Below are positions 31,616 to 39,987 of a stretch of DNA of 64,000 nt, one piece after another (within the stretch, counting starts at the first letter, position 1; every line of letters starts with the position of its first letter). A program made the translations under genes and the position numbers. The DNA is taken from NCBI GenBank assembly GCA_016716625.1, contig JADJVJ010000006.1, positions 682,001 through 746,000 on the forward strand, given 5' to 3'. Origin of the DNA: Nostocoides sp. Its GTDB lineage: Bacteria > Actinomycetota > Actinomycetes > Actinomycetales > Dermatophilaceae. Under the pieces are notes generated by a model. The model saw only the letters and a program-made list of their open reading frames with translations. It was not told the origin of the DNA and ran no database searches.

Positions 31616-32365
31616 GTGGCCAGGTCGCCGCGAGGCGAGGTCGAGTTCCGGTACACGCCCCGCGAGGGCGAGGACGTCGTGACGGCCTTGGCTCGCGCCC
31701 GGGCCCAGGATGTCGTGCAGGGGGGGCCCGTCCGGAGCTTCGGGTCACACGCCGGAATGGGGCACTACCCGGGCTGGTGGTGGTCGGCCACCGCGCAGGA
31801 CCACGTCGGGTACGAGAGCCTGCTGGAGCGGGACCGGTTGATGCTCGCCGACTTCGACCCCGTGGTAACCGCGATAGCAAGCCAGCCGTTCGGGATCTCC
31901 GGGCGCGACGGTGGCTGCGTCCGGCGGCACGTCCCGGACTATCTGCTTGTCGGTCCCGGAAACGTCACCGTCGTCGACGTCAAGCCCTTCGAACAGCTAC
32001 GCCGCCCGGAGGTAGCCGCCGTACTGAGTTGGACGTGTCGGCTCATGGCGGCTCGGGGGTGGCGCTACGAGGTGTGGTCGGGCGCGGAGGCGACGCTGTT
32101 GACGAATGTTCGGTTCATCTCGCAAGGCCGGCGCCCGGCCTTGCTCCACGGACCTGCCATGGCTGCGCTGTCGGCGCAGGGCCGTCCGGGGCGAACGATT
32201 GGTGAGGCACTCGATGCCGCTGACTGGGGACTCCGTACCGACCTTCGAGCCGCCCTTGTCGGGCTGCTCTGGCAGCAGGTCTGGCAGGTCGACCTCACGG
32301 TGCCGCTGAGCGGCAACACCAGGATCGATTACGTGCGAGGAGGCCGCCGTGAGCGGTGTGCTTGA
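31616..32365 (+). CDS. TnsA-like transposon endonuclease subunit
   Basis: Probable 5'-strand-cleaving endonuclease of a heteromeric transposase. The 249-residue protein carries YESLLERDRLMLADFDP, an exposed aspartate in RRHVPDYLLVGPG and the VVDVKP strand with its lysine, the E...D...xVK pattern of the restriction-enzyme fold in the TnsA N-terminal domain; the C-terminal part is helical. Start is GTG 31616 with GGAG just upstream. In related elements the DDE transposase gene follows; here only its apparent first codons remain, so this subunit is an orphan and probably inactive for transposition. Confidence 0.75.
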   Translation: MARSPRGEVEFRYTPREGEDVVTALARARAQDVVQGGPVRSFGSHAGMGHYPGWWWSATAQDHVGYESLLERDRLMLADFDPVVTAIASQPFGISGRDGGCVRRHVPDYLLVGPGNVTVVDVKPFEQLRRPEVAAVLSWTCRLMAARGWRYEVWSGAEATLLTNVRFISQGRRPALLHGPAMAALSAQGRPGRTIGEALDAADWGLRTDLRAALVGLLWQQVWQVDLTVPLSGNTRIDYVRGGRRERCA

Positions 32366-32400
32366 CCTCCGACTGGCGAGCCGCTGGCCTGGCAACCACC
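32349..32400 (+). pseudogene. Remnant start of the transposase gene after tnsA
   Basis: GTG at 32349 behind a strong GAGGAGG site opens a frame (VSGVLDLRLASRWPGN) that overlaps the tnsA stop, where the DDE transposase would begin. The text stops resembling a protein after about 16 codons, and an unrelated reading frame starts at 32405. Inferred from position. Confidence 0.3.
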
Positions 32401-32404
32401 TTGA

Positions 32405-32872
32405 AGCACCACGATCCCGGGCATCAGCAGCCTGCCACGGCGCCCGTACTGGGCCATCGGGATTGACCCGCCCTACCCGACCCGCGACCTCAACGTCCTT
32501 GCCGCAACCCTCGCCGCCGGAGAGATCGGCAGCGAACACACCCAGCACCTGGGGTGGATCGCCAGGTACGCACCCGACGCCGAGACCATCGGATACCTCG
32601 ACAACGCCATCCCCGGACCCACCTCGATCATGGACCTACGCGGCAGCCTCGGCCGCAGCCTCCAGCACACACTCCTGCGTTACGAGGAAGGCCACCAGTG
32701 GCCGTTCGTCGAGAAGTGGGAGCTCAACTGGGCCGTCGCCGATCCAGTCGAATACCGACACCGCCGAGTCCCCACTTGGGTTCGGGATGAGCTCAACCTG
32801 ACCGAGGCACTGCCGGACCTCGACCCCCGCCGCGGGAACGTCACGGGCATCACATTCGAGACACGGGCGTGA
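32405..32872 (+). pseudogene. C-terminal part of an unknown protein
   Basis: An open frame of 155 codons with no convincing start, bounded upstream by a stop codon at 32402-32404. It reads like real protein (YWAIGIDPPYPTRDLNVL, HTQHLGWIARYAPDAETIGY, LLRYEEGHQWPFVEKWEL), with natural composition throughout. Function not recognised. It seems to have lost its 5' end at the junction next to the tnsA remnant. An internal ATG at 32630 could give an 80-residue product. Confidence 0.45.
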
Positions 32873-32927
32873 GCGTTACCGCGCCTGCGTCAGTGTCAGG
32901 TGGCATGATCAAGACGAGGAGGCCGCC

Positions 32928-33587
32928 ATGGATGTCGACTACGCAGAGCCCCGCTTTGTCACGCCGATCTGCACGGTCCAAGATGTCGCGGACCTCGTCG
33001 GCATGCCCCTCGACACGGTCAAGGCGTGGGCCGGTCAGCGGTCCTCCCGCCGACAGATGTTCACCCGCAAACCCCAGGATCATCGCGGCTGGCCGTCCGT
33101 CCCCCTGGTCGGCCTCGTCGAAGCCAACACCCTACGCACGCTCCGAGAGATGCTCGCGCCTTCTGAGGTCGAGGCGGCTGCCCTCTGGATCCGCCAGCGG
33201 TTTGACGCGCCCTTCGCCTTAGCCAACAAACGCCTCGTCACAGACGGTGCCTACGCCTACGTCAAAGAGAACCCCAACGACCTCTACCGGGTGAAGACCA
33301 AACAACACGCATTCGTGGAGGTGCTCGAAGGTCACCTCAAGCCGCTGATCTTCGAGGACGACGACTATCCGGTCGCTTTCGAGGTCCGCATCCCCGGGGT
33401 CGCGATTGACCCGCGGTTCAACGCCGGACGGATGACCTTTATCCGCAACCGTGTCCCCATCTTCGCCGTCCTCGGCAGCCTGGCAGGCGGCGACTCCGTC
33501 GACGAGGTCATGCAGCAGTACGGGCTGACACTCCAGGAGGTGGCCGCAGTCGATGAACACCGGGAGTGGGCGGCCACGGCCGCGTAA
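32928..33587 (+). CDS. VapB45-like antitoxin with HTH and DUF433 domains
   Basis: Antitoxin and likely autorepressor of a VapBC45-type module. The 219 residues start with a helix-turn-helix-like segment (TVQDVADLVGMPLDTVKAWA), a middle helical region, and end with a DUF433 winged-helix domain (DPRFNAGRMTFIRNRVPIFA, SVDEVMQQYGLTLQEVAAV). Size and arrangement match the M. tuberculosis Rv2018 type from memory. ATG 32928 has GAGGAGG 6 bases upstream. The toxin gene starts inside its last 35 bases. Confidence 0.75.
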   Translation: MDVDYAEPRFVTPICTVQDVADLVGMPLDTVKAWAGQRSSRRQMFTRKPQDHRGWPSVPLVGLVEANTLRTLREMLAPSEVEAAALWIRQRFDAPFALANKRLVTDGAYAYVKENPNDLYRVKTKQHAFVEVLEGHLKPLIFEDDDYPVAFEVRIPGVAIDPRFNAGRMTFIRNRVPIFAVLGSLAGGDSVDEVMQQYGLTLQEVAAVDEHREWAATAA

Positions 33588-33981
33588 AGGCGACCACATC
33601 CTCCTTGTCGACCGCTGCCTTGCGCCTGAGGTGGCCTACGAGATCTGCAAGATGGACGGCCTGCACGGCATACCGCTGCGAGATCACTACGGCGACATCA
33701 CAGCCCAAGCGCTGGAAGACATCACCTTTCTGACCGAGGCCGGACGGCGCGGCTGGGGTGTCCTAACCCAGAACCCTCGGATGTGGCAGGTCCCTCAAGA
33801 ACGCGCCTGCATCATCGAGAACCACGTTCGGGTCTTCTCGCTCGATGACCCCAACGCGAGCAGGACCCTCAAGGGCATCGTCCTGGGTCGGCACTTGCTC
33901 TCGATCCGTCGACGCCTCCGGCGACCCGACCCCTGTTTCTGGCGGCTCCGGCTGCAGGGAATCCGGAAGGACCTCGCATGA
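33553..33981 (+). CDS. VapC45-like PIN-fold toxin
   Basis: Probable endoribonuclease toxin with the PIN-like fold of the VapC45 group, 142 residues. It has the first acidic site in HILLVDRCLAPEV, an acidic helix (DITAQALEDITFL) and the late strand GVLTQNPRMW, where classical PIN domains have an aspartate. The order antitoxin-toxin and the overlap with the antitoxin gene fit a toxin-antitoxin operon. The stop overlaps the next start (ATGA), so a third gene is coupled to the pair. RNA target unknown. Confidence 0.7.
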   Translation: MNTGSGRPRPRKGDHILLVDRCLAPEVAYEICKMDGLHGIPLRDHYGDITAQALEDITFLTEAGRRGWGVLTQNPRMWQVPQERACIIENHVRVFSLDDPNASRTLKGIVLGRHLLSIRRRLRRPDPCFWRLRLQGIRKDLA

Positions 33982-35273
33982 CCGCGGACAACCCTACGGC
34001 GGACGACGTCGTGCGACGGCTGCCTCCGAGGGTCGTTTCCACGCCGCAACTGCTGCGCCTGGAGCAGATCAGCCGCGATCACGGCTTCAGCCAGAATCTG
34101 GACCCGTCTTGGCTGGCGGGTGTGATCTCTGACGAGGGACGTCACGTCCTCACGCCGGCCCTCACCCATCCCAGCCGTGGTCCCGACGAGGCGGCCCATC
34201 TTCGATCGCTACTGCGGGTTCAGTTGAGCACCGATCTGCCGTGGACGGGCGCGTCCGCGATGCTCTCCCTCCTCGACCTTCCATTCGAGGTCTTCGAGTC
34301 GCTTCCGGAACCGACCGTGGGAGTGGTGAACTGGATTGCCGACCTCACCACGGAAGGCGTGCCATCACAGGCGCAAGTCGCCGAACATCAGGCGCTTGCT
34401 CAAGACCGATCCGTGGTCAATGCCGCAGCGGCCTTCCCCATCTGGGGAACCATCACGTGGTTGACAAAGGACCAGGGCGGGCGACGCGGTGGGCCACCGC
34501 TGACGCCATGGGACAACTTCTACCGAGCGACGGGGTTCGTCGCCCCAAGCACGCTTGAAGACGGCCTGACCTCGGTGGTTGTGAACGTCTCGGTGCGCAA
34601 CGCATGGCAGTCCCACGCAAAGCTGCGCTGGCTCGTCGCTCCGGGACCTCCAGTCGCTCCCGGATCGTGCATCTTCATCACCGAAGGCCCCAAGACCGTC
34701 GCCCTCTTCACCGTCGAGTACATCGCGGCGTCAGAGACGGTGTGGCCCGCCACCCTTTCCCCCCAACGGCTCGCTGAGATTGAGAGCCGCCAGGCAGCGG
34801 CTACTCCTGGCCCGTGGAGATCAATGGTCGAGGGCCGAGACCACCTCTCCGGCGATAGCTTCCTCATGACCGGAACCGAGGACCATCGTGGGCCGGATCT
34901 GTACATGACGTGGGACCCGGTGACCCATGACGACCAGCGGCGCGCCGATCAGGACTTCATCGCGCACGCCCGACACGACGTCCCCGACATGGCCGCCGAG
35001 ATCCGCCGACTCAGAGGGCTACTCGCCCTGCTACCAACAGCGTCCGGTGCGTCCGATGACGCGGATGGGCTCCCAGCTACTGGGGGCGCGGCGAGTGTCT
35101 ACGTGGTCCAGGCCGAAACACGAGGAGGCGACGTCCAACTGGGCGCGTTCACGTCGATGCGCGAAGCCGTCAAAGCCATGGAGCAAGCTCAGGCGGACGA
35201 GCCGGCTGTCGATTGGGTGGTCAACGTCATCCCGCTCTACCGACGGGCCCAGGACTACCGTGATGGTCGATGA
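33978..35273 (+). CDS. Unknown 431-residue protein coupled to the VapBC45-like pair
   Basis: Function not recognised. Residues 1 to about 265 form an unclassified region (LRLEQISRDHGFSQNLDPSW, FPIWGTITWLTKDQGG). The next part, LAEIESRQAAATPGPW through DFIAHARHDVPDMAAEIRRL, is like a module common in actinophage and mobile-element proteins. The last 70 residues (VYVVQAETRGGDVQLGAF) look like a small alpha/beta tail domain. The ATG at 33978 overlaps the toxin stop. It may be an accessory of the toxin-antitoxin module or a phage-derived passenger. Confidence 0.6.
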   Translation: MTADNPTADDVVRRLPPRVVSTPQLLRLEQISRDHGFSQNLDPSWLAGVISDEGRHVLTPALTHPSRGPDEAAHLRSLLRVQLSTDLPWTGASAMLSLLDLPFEVFESLPEPTVGVVNWIADLTTEGVPSQAQVAEHQALAQDRSVVNAAAAFPIWGTITWLTKDQGGRRGGPPLTPWDNFYRATGFVAPSTLEDGLTSVVVNVSVRNAWQSHAKLRWLVAPGPPVAPGSCIFITEGPKTVALFTVEYIAASETVWPATLSPQRLAEIESRQAAATPGPWRSMVEGRDHLSGDSFLMTGTEDHRGPDLYMTWDPVTHDDQRRADQDFIAHARHDVPDMAAEIRRLRGLLALLPTASGASDDADGLPATGGAASVYVVQAETRGGDVQLGAFTSMREAVKAMEQAQADEPAVDWVVNVIPLYRRAQDYRDGR

Positions 35274-35349
35274 AAGGCAGTCCTGGCGTACCGGCACGAC
35301 GCTCCCCGGAGGGTCCTAGTGGCCCACTGGCGTGAACAGGCTCCGCCCT

Positions 35350-35922
35350 CTACTCGTCATCGCCGTCGAAGAGCATCAAGGCGTTCATGACGCACCGGCG
35401 GTAGGCGGATACCTGCCAATCAGCTGAGATGTCGCGCCAAGTGATCGCGCGGTCATGCTCATCGCTGGGCATCACGAACGTCAGGACTCTTCGCTCAGGA
35501 GTGACGACCACGCCGAACTCCTCCGCCTGTCCGTCCCGGAAGAACTCAGCCAGGAGCGTCTGGTCCACTCTCACGCCGTGGCCGCGCAGCGCCTCTCGCA
35601 ACCGAGCGAACCTGTGGTCGGGCGAAGTGCGCAGGCTGCGGGTCAACGCCTCCGGGCGGTCGCTGCGGATCGGGCGACCTTCGAACTCCCATCCAAGCTC
35701 GGCGTAGCTGATGTGGTCCCACTCTTGGTCGGTGGTGTACTTGCCCCACCCTTGATGCTCGTAGTACCAGCTCATGGCCTCGAAATGGCTGGACGCCTCA
35801 ACCGTCCACACGAGCCGCGCCGATCGAGACAGGAGCAAACGCGCCTCGTCGCCCCTCGGGCCACTGTGACAGAACGTGTAGCGGCCCTCGCTCTCTGGGT
35901 CATCCCACAACTCATGGAGCAT
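35350..35922 (-). CDS. Hypothetical protein, 190 residues
   Basis: Function not recognised. A soluble, acidic protein with no signal peptide, rich in Trp and Tyr in the first third (MSWYYEHQGWGKYTT, YAELGWEFEGRP) and with a beta segment AEEFGVVVTPERRVLTFVM near the end. Natural codon use and composition argue it is real. It is convergent with the toxin-antitoxin operon, 76 bases away, and the left end of the IS110 element lies about 100 bases upstream of its start. Confidence 0.55.
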   Translation of the reverse strand: MLHELWDDPESEGRYTFCHSGPRGDEARLLLSRSARLVWTVEASSHFEAMSWYYEHQGWGKYTTDQEWDHISYAELGWEFEGRPIRSDRPEALTRSLRTSPDHRFARLREALRGHGVRVDQTLLAEFFRDGQAEEFGVVVTPERRVLTFVMPSDEHDRAITWRDISADWQVSAYRRCVMNALMLFDGDDE

Positions 35923-36049
35923 GCAAGGAGCCTAATGGGGCTGCATCGTCTCGTTCCGGGCTCGATCTGGGGTGGGAGGCTGTGGCCGAGCCATCGGTCG
36001 GTGAACACTGTTCCAGCCTGAGACTCTTGGGATCTCTACGCCTAGATCG

Positions 36050-36190
36050 TGTCCTGACCGGTGGGTAGGTCGCCCGTTGAGTGCTGATGGGATGTCGTGC
36101 CCCGCTGGTGGTGGTGAGCACTGATCCATTAGGTCGCTGCCATGGGCGGTCTCGGCTCATCGAAGAGGTTCGTCATCGCGTCGAGGAGGT
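36050..36190 (+). ncRNA. Possible bridge RNA region of the IS110 element
   Basis: About 150 bases of non-coding left end between the element border and the transposase start. In IS110-group elements with an upstream non-coding end this position encodes the bridge (seeker) RNA that pairs with target and donor DNA. I identify it only by position; a fold with two internal loops was not worked out. Confidence 0.35.
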
Positions 36191-36197
36191 GATCGGG

Positions 36198-37409
36198 TTG
36201 ATCTTCGTTGGCAATGACTGGGCTGAGGATCACCACGACATTCATGTCATGAACACCGAGGGGAAGAAGCTCGCCGTACGGCGTTTCCCGGAAGGAGTGG
36301 CTGGGGTCAGCGGCTTCCACGCGTTGATCGCGCAGCACGCCGAAGACCCAACGGAAGTGGTGGTCGGGATCGAGACTGATCACGGCTTGTGGGTCGCATC
36401 GCTGGTCGCGGCCGGGTACCGGGTGTACGCGGTCAACCCCAAAGCCGTGTCCCGCTACCGCGACCGGCACCACGTCGGCGGCGGGAAGTCCGACGCCGCG
36501 GACGCCAAGGTCCTGGCGGACCTGGTCCGCACCGACGCCCACAACCACCGGGTCGTGGCCGGCGACACCGAGCAGGTGCAGGCGGTCAAGGTGCTGGCGC
36601 GGGCCCAGCAGGCACTGGTGTGGTCCCGCAACCGTGAGGTCAACCGGCTGCGGAATGCGTTGCGGGAGTTCTATCCCGCCGCGCTGGTCGCGTTCGAGGA
36701 CCTGCACGGCAGGGACGCCTTGGCCCTCCTGGGCCGGGCCCCGGACCCGGTCACCGCCGCCCGCCTCACGGTCTCCCAGGTCAAGGCCGCCCTGCGCGCC
36801 GGCGGGCGTCGACGAAACCTGGACCTCACCGCCGAGAAGATTCAGGCCGTCCTGCGCACCGAGCAGCTCCACGCCCCAGCCGCGGTCGCGGCCGCCTACG
36901 CGGCCGTGGTCAGAGCGCAGGTCGGTGTCATCACCGCCCTGAACACCCAGCTCGCGGCCCTCGAGGCGCAGCTGGAGCAGTCTTTTGAGCAGCACCCGGA
37001 CGCCGACATCATCCTGTCGCTTCCAGGCCTAGGAGACATCCTCGGCGCCCGGGTGCTCGGCGAGTTCGGGGACGACCCCGAACGCTTCGCTGATGCCCAG
37101 TCTCGCAGGAACTACGCCGGCACCTCACCCCTGACCGTCGCCTCCGGCAAGAAGCGCGCCGTCCTGGCCCGGCACGCCCGCAACCAGCGCCTCTATGACG
37201 CGATCGACCAGTGGGCCTTCTGCTCCCTGCAGGCCAGCCCAGGCGCCCGCGCCCTGTACGACACCCGACGAGCTGCCGGCCACACCCACCACCAAGCACT
37301 CCGCTCCCTCGGCAACCGCTGGGTCGGCATCCTCCACGGCTGCCTCAAACACCGCACCCCCTACAACGAACACACCGCCTGGGCACACCGCCAACCCGCA
37401 GCCGCTTGA
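36198..37409 (+). CDS. IS110-family transposase (DEDD recombinase)
   Basis: RuvC-like DEDD recombinase with a C-terminal Transposase_20 domain, about 403 residues and full length. The N-terminal domain carries FVGNDWAEDHHDIHVM, GIETDHGLW and GGKSDAADAKVLADLV, supplying the four acidic residues. The C-terminal domain has LPGLGDILGARVLGEFGD and YAGTSPLTVASGKK with its conserved serine. TTG at 36198 is preferred: GAGGAGG lies 8 bases upstream and family members begin at the next residues (IFVGxDWAE). GTG at 36189 is possible but overlaps that site. No frameshift, so the element may be active. Confidence 0.9.
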   Translation: MIFVGNDWAEDHHDIHVMNTEGKKLAVRRFPEGVAGVSGFHALIAQHAEDPTEVVVGIETDHGLWVASLVAAGYRVYAVNPKAVSRYRDRHHVGGGKSDAADAKVLADLVRTDAHNHRVVAGDTEQVQAVKVLARAQQALVWSRNREVNRLRNALREFYPAALVAFEDLHGRDALALLGRAPDPVTAARLTVSQVKAALRAGGRRRNLDLTAEKIQAVLRTEQLHAPAAVAAAYAAVVRAQVGVITALNTQLAALEAQLEQSFEQHPDADIILSLPGLGDILGARVLGEFGDDPERFADAQSRRNYAGTSPLTVASGKKRAVLARHARNQRLYDAIDQWAFCSLQASPGARALYDTRRAAGHTHHQALRSLGNRWVGILHGCLKHRTPYNEHTAWAHRQPAAA

Positions 37410-37677
37410 CACGCAACGACCCTGGGATATCTAGGCGTTCGCCGGAGGTCCACGCCGCTCATCGGCTCAGCGGCCAATCGACCAGGGGAAACGGACAAGA
37501 AGGTGAAACCACACCGGGCTCGGCTTCTTGTCCCGCCGCAGGTCAGCGGCTCGGGGTCCAGACAGAATCGGCCGGAACCTACAGATCACGTCGCTGTTGG
37601 TGCTGCGGGCATCCCATCGAGGACGCGTTTGTGCACCAAGCCACACGTATAGGTCAGGTGCGTTGCAGGATGAACTC

Positions 37678-38040
37678 GTGCACGCGAGTGAGCTGATCCT
37701 CTACGTCGACGACCAACACCGGGCTGCTGAGTTCTACGCGAAGGTGCTCGGTGCCCCACCAACCCTTGATGTCCCGGGCATGACCGAGTTCGATCTGGGT
37801 GGGGCCACGCTCGGCCTCATGCCGATGCAGAACATTCTTGAGTTCCTGCCCGCAGTCGTGACGGGTCAAGGTCAGCGATGCGAGCTCTACCTGCGGCGGC
37901 CGGACGCCGACGCGCTCCTCGCTCGTGCGGTTGCGGCTGGTGGTCAGCTGCTGCAGCCGATCTCGGCGCGAACGTGGGGCGAGGACGTCGGGTACGCCCT
38001 CGATGCCGACGGTCACGTGCTCGCGGTCGCCAGAGCCTGA
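37678..38040 (+). CDS. VOC-family protein (glyoxalase/bleomycin-resistance fold), copy A
   Basis: Small vicinal-oxygen-chelate protein of 120 residues; substrate unknown. The paired beta-alpha-beta-beta-beta units are visible (SELILYVDDQHRAAEFYAKV; TEFDLGGATLGLMP; RCELYLRRPDADALLARAV; VGYALDADGHVLAVARA). Start is GTG 37678 with AGGA 7 bases upstream. This is the intact member of a duplicated pair; the copy at 41892 has lost one G in the GGTGGGGCC stretch and is frameshifted. Confidence 0.8.
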   Translation: MHASELILYVDDQHRAAEFYAKVLGAPPTLDVPGMTEFDLGGATLGLMPMQNILEFLPAVVTGQGQRCELYLRRPDADALLARAVAAGGQLLQPISARTWGEDVGYALDADGHVLAVARA

Positions 38041-38173
38041 GGCACCAGCGGCTGGCATGGAGCCGCGCGGGGTTTCACGTTGCGCGCCGGTTGTTTGTGG
38101 CGCGGGGTCAGGCTTCCGGCGCGGCGACAGGCACTGGCTAGCCTCGACGTCTGATCCGCTTACGCTCTTGCGC

Positions 38174-38590
38174 ATGGGCGCCGACCTCCTGCTTCTTCCC
38201 AGCCCGTTGCTGCCGGCGACTGCCTACTCCGGGCTCGCCGATGCCCTCCGGGGCCTGGGCCGTGACGTGATCGTGGCCTCCCACCGTGGACCCGATGGTG
38301 GTCACGCGACGACCTCGCCGGCGTCATCCCCGAGCACCGCTTCGATGAGCTGGATCGCACCTGCCCGCGCCTGCCACTGCGCTACTTCCACGGCCGCCTG
38401 ACTCCGCCACCGGACTGGGCGACGAGTCCCAGCGCCTACCTCGCCTTCGGTGACACCTACTCCACTGAGATCGAGTTCGCACGCGGGAGCGGGTGGCCGC
38501 TCATGATGCTCGCCGGGGGACACATGCACTTCTTGCACGAGCCCGCCACCGTCGCTCAGCGCGTGCTCGAGCTCGACGCCGCCCTCACAG
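38174..38590 (+). pseudogene. Alpha/beta hydrolase, copy A, broken by a 250-base deletion
   Basis: The first 38 codons equal those of the intact gene at 42387, then 250 bases corresponding to 42491-42740 are missing, including the nucleophile motif AHSNAG. Because 250 is not a multiple of three, the rest is out of frame. The homologous 3' end runs to about 38590. Confidence 0.9.
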
Positions 38591-38689
38591 CCAAATGGCC
38601 GCGCGCCGTGGCTTGCCACCGCCCTACATTGGGGGGTCGTTCACAGGCCCGGGCACACGGCACACGGACTGGAGTACGCGAGAAGGGCG

Positions 38690-39240
38690 TCAGTGACCCA
38701 GCAACGCCAAGGGCACCACGGCCACGCCGTCGCGGCGACGGTATGCCGTGGCGCCGGTCGTCACCACCATGAGGTCAGCGACCCGGTCGGGCAGCTGGTC
38801 CGCAACCACAACAGATGACGGACGTCGGCGTCTCGCACGTCAGCCGCAACCTTGACCTCGATGCCGCAGGACTTGGCCCTCAGGGGCCAGGGTGACTGAC
38901 CCGCGCTTCGGCTGTGTGCGCCAGCGCGCGCACCCCGAGCGTGACGAGGGACTCGAAGAGCGGTTCGGTCATGTGCGCGCCGGCCGGTCCCACGAGCGAG
39001 TCCGCGGCCAAACCCATGAGCCGAGCGGCCAGGGCCGGGTCGGCCAGCTGATGCTTCGGAGCTTGCTGGAGGCGACGCCGCGGATTGTTGGTTGGGAGCC
39101 AACGCGGGACCGGGTCAAGCAGCCGCAGCTGGGTGAGCCGGTCCCAGGAGACGATCGTCGTCGTCTTGTCAGGCTGACCGCCGTCGCCGCCGGTCGCGGC
39201 GTCCAGCAGCAGCGCGTATGCCGGTCCGCGCTCGCACGAA
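38690..39240 (-). pseudogene. DUF4143 ATPase remnant
   Basis: Pieces of the C-terminal half of an ATP-binding DUF4143 protein: ERGPAYALLLDAATGG, TTIVSWDRLTQLRLLDPVPR, APKHQLADPALAARLMGLAA, SLVTLGVRALAHTAEARVS, then after a stop and an internal loss, IEVKVAADVRDADVRHLLW, and after one more frameshift the tail VVTTGATAYRRRDGVAVVPL. The N-terminal P-loop half is missing. A vapBC pair begins right where the fragment ends upstream, which suggests the module arrived at the breakpoint. Confidence 0.75.
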
Positions 39241-39247
39241 AGATCCC

Positions 39248-39265
39248 CTGATGCAGTAGCATCAG
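39248..39265. promoter_or_regulatory. Operator palindrome before vapB
   Basis: CTGATGC-AGTA-GCATCAG, a perfect 7-base inverted repeat ending 4 bases before the vapB start. Ribbon-helix-helix antitoxins autoregulate through such short palindromes, so this is the likely VapB/VapBC binding site. Confidence 0.6.
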
Positions 39266-39269
39266 ATGT

Positions 39270-39500
39270 ATGCGCACTACCCTGTCGATTGACGATGACA
39301 TCCTGGAGGCTGTCAAGGAGAGGGCGCGCCGCGAGGACCGTACGGCCGGCGAGGTGCTCTCCGACCTCGCTCGAGCTGCACTGACGCGGGGGGCGAGCGG
39401 ACGGCATACCGTCCGGAACGGGTTCACCGTCCTCGCTCCCCGGGGGCGCACGGTGACCAACTCTCTGGTTGAGCGCCTGCGGGACGAGGACGGCTCGTGA
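39270..39500 (+). CDS. vapB: VapB-like ribbon-helix-helix antitoxin
   Basis: A 76-residue antitoxin. MRTTLSIDDDILEAVKERAR is the ribbon-helix-helix DNA-binding and dimerisation unit; the tail (RHTVRNGFTVLAPRGRTVTN) would wrap the toxin. Its stop overlaps the GTG start of the toxin gene. Autoregulation through the palindrome at 39248 is likely. Confidence 0.85.
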   Translation: MRTTLSIDDDILEAVKERARREDRTAGEVLSDLARAALTRGASGRHTVRNGFTVLAPRGRTVTNSLVERLRDEDGS

Positions 39501-39937
39501 CGCGGGCGCTGCTCGACGTCAACGTCCTCATCGCGCTCATCGACGAGGCCCACACAGATCACCAACGGGTCCACGCCTGGGCTGCCGAAGGACTCGCCCA
39601 CGGCTGGGCGTCATCCGCCATCACGCAGAACGGATTCATCCGGATCCTCAGTCAGCCTGCCTACCCCGGCTCGGTGACCGTGGCGGCCGCCGTTGACCTG
39701 CTCAGGACGTCCATCGATGCTGGCGACCACGAGTTCTGGCCGTGCGACATCGCGCTCACCGATACGTCAGTGGTTGAGTCGTCGGCCCTACTGGGGCACC
39801 GCCAGGTCACCGACGCCTACTTGCTGGCGCTCGCCGTCCACCACCGGGGGCGGTTCGTCACGCTGGACCGGTCGGTCGCCGTCAGCGCTGTGCCGGGCGC
39901 GACCGGGCAGCACCTCGATGTGATCGCCGTCGGCTGA
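39497..39937 (+). CDS. vapC: VapC-like PIN-domain ribonuclease toxin
   Basis: PIN-domain toxin of 146 residues expected to cut RNA with Mg2+. Acidic sites are visible in order: ALLDVNVLIALID, VESSALLGHRQVTDAYLLAL (the QVTDAYLLALA motif) and RFVTLDRSVA. GTG at 39497 overlaps the antitoxin stop (GTGA). All catalytic positions look intact, so the pair is probably functional. Confidence 0.88.
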   Translation: MTRALLDVNVLIALIDEAHTDHQRVHAWAAEGLAHGWASSAITQNGFIRILSQPAYPGSVTVAAAVDLLRTSIDAGDHEFWPCDIALTDTSVVESSALLGHRQVTDAYLLALAVHHRGRFVTLDRSVAVSAVPGATGQHLDVIAVG

Positions 39938-39987
39938 CGCACACCCTGTTCCTGAATAGCGCGGTCCCTTGGGCCGGCTGCCCCAAC

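Larger units (their letters stand above)
36028..37438 (+). mobile_element. IS110-family insertion sequence
   Basis: About 1.41 kb holding one intact transposase gene. The two edges carry a short direct repeat, TGGGATCTCTACGC on the left and TGGGATATCTAGGC on the right, and a 9-base inverted match ACGCCTAGA (36038-36046) / TCTAGGCGT (37430-37438). Exact ends are uncertain, because IS110 elements lack long terminal inverted repeats. Confidence 0.75.
37665..38590. repeat. Segmental duplication, copy A
   Basis: Matches 41877-43040 over the VOC and hydrolase genes. Identity is low over the first 65 bases of the VOC gene, almost complete from about 37742 to 38287, then about 94% after a 250-base deletion relative to copy B. 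Confidence 0.9.
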
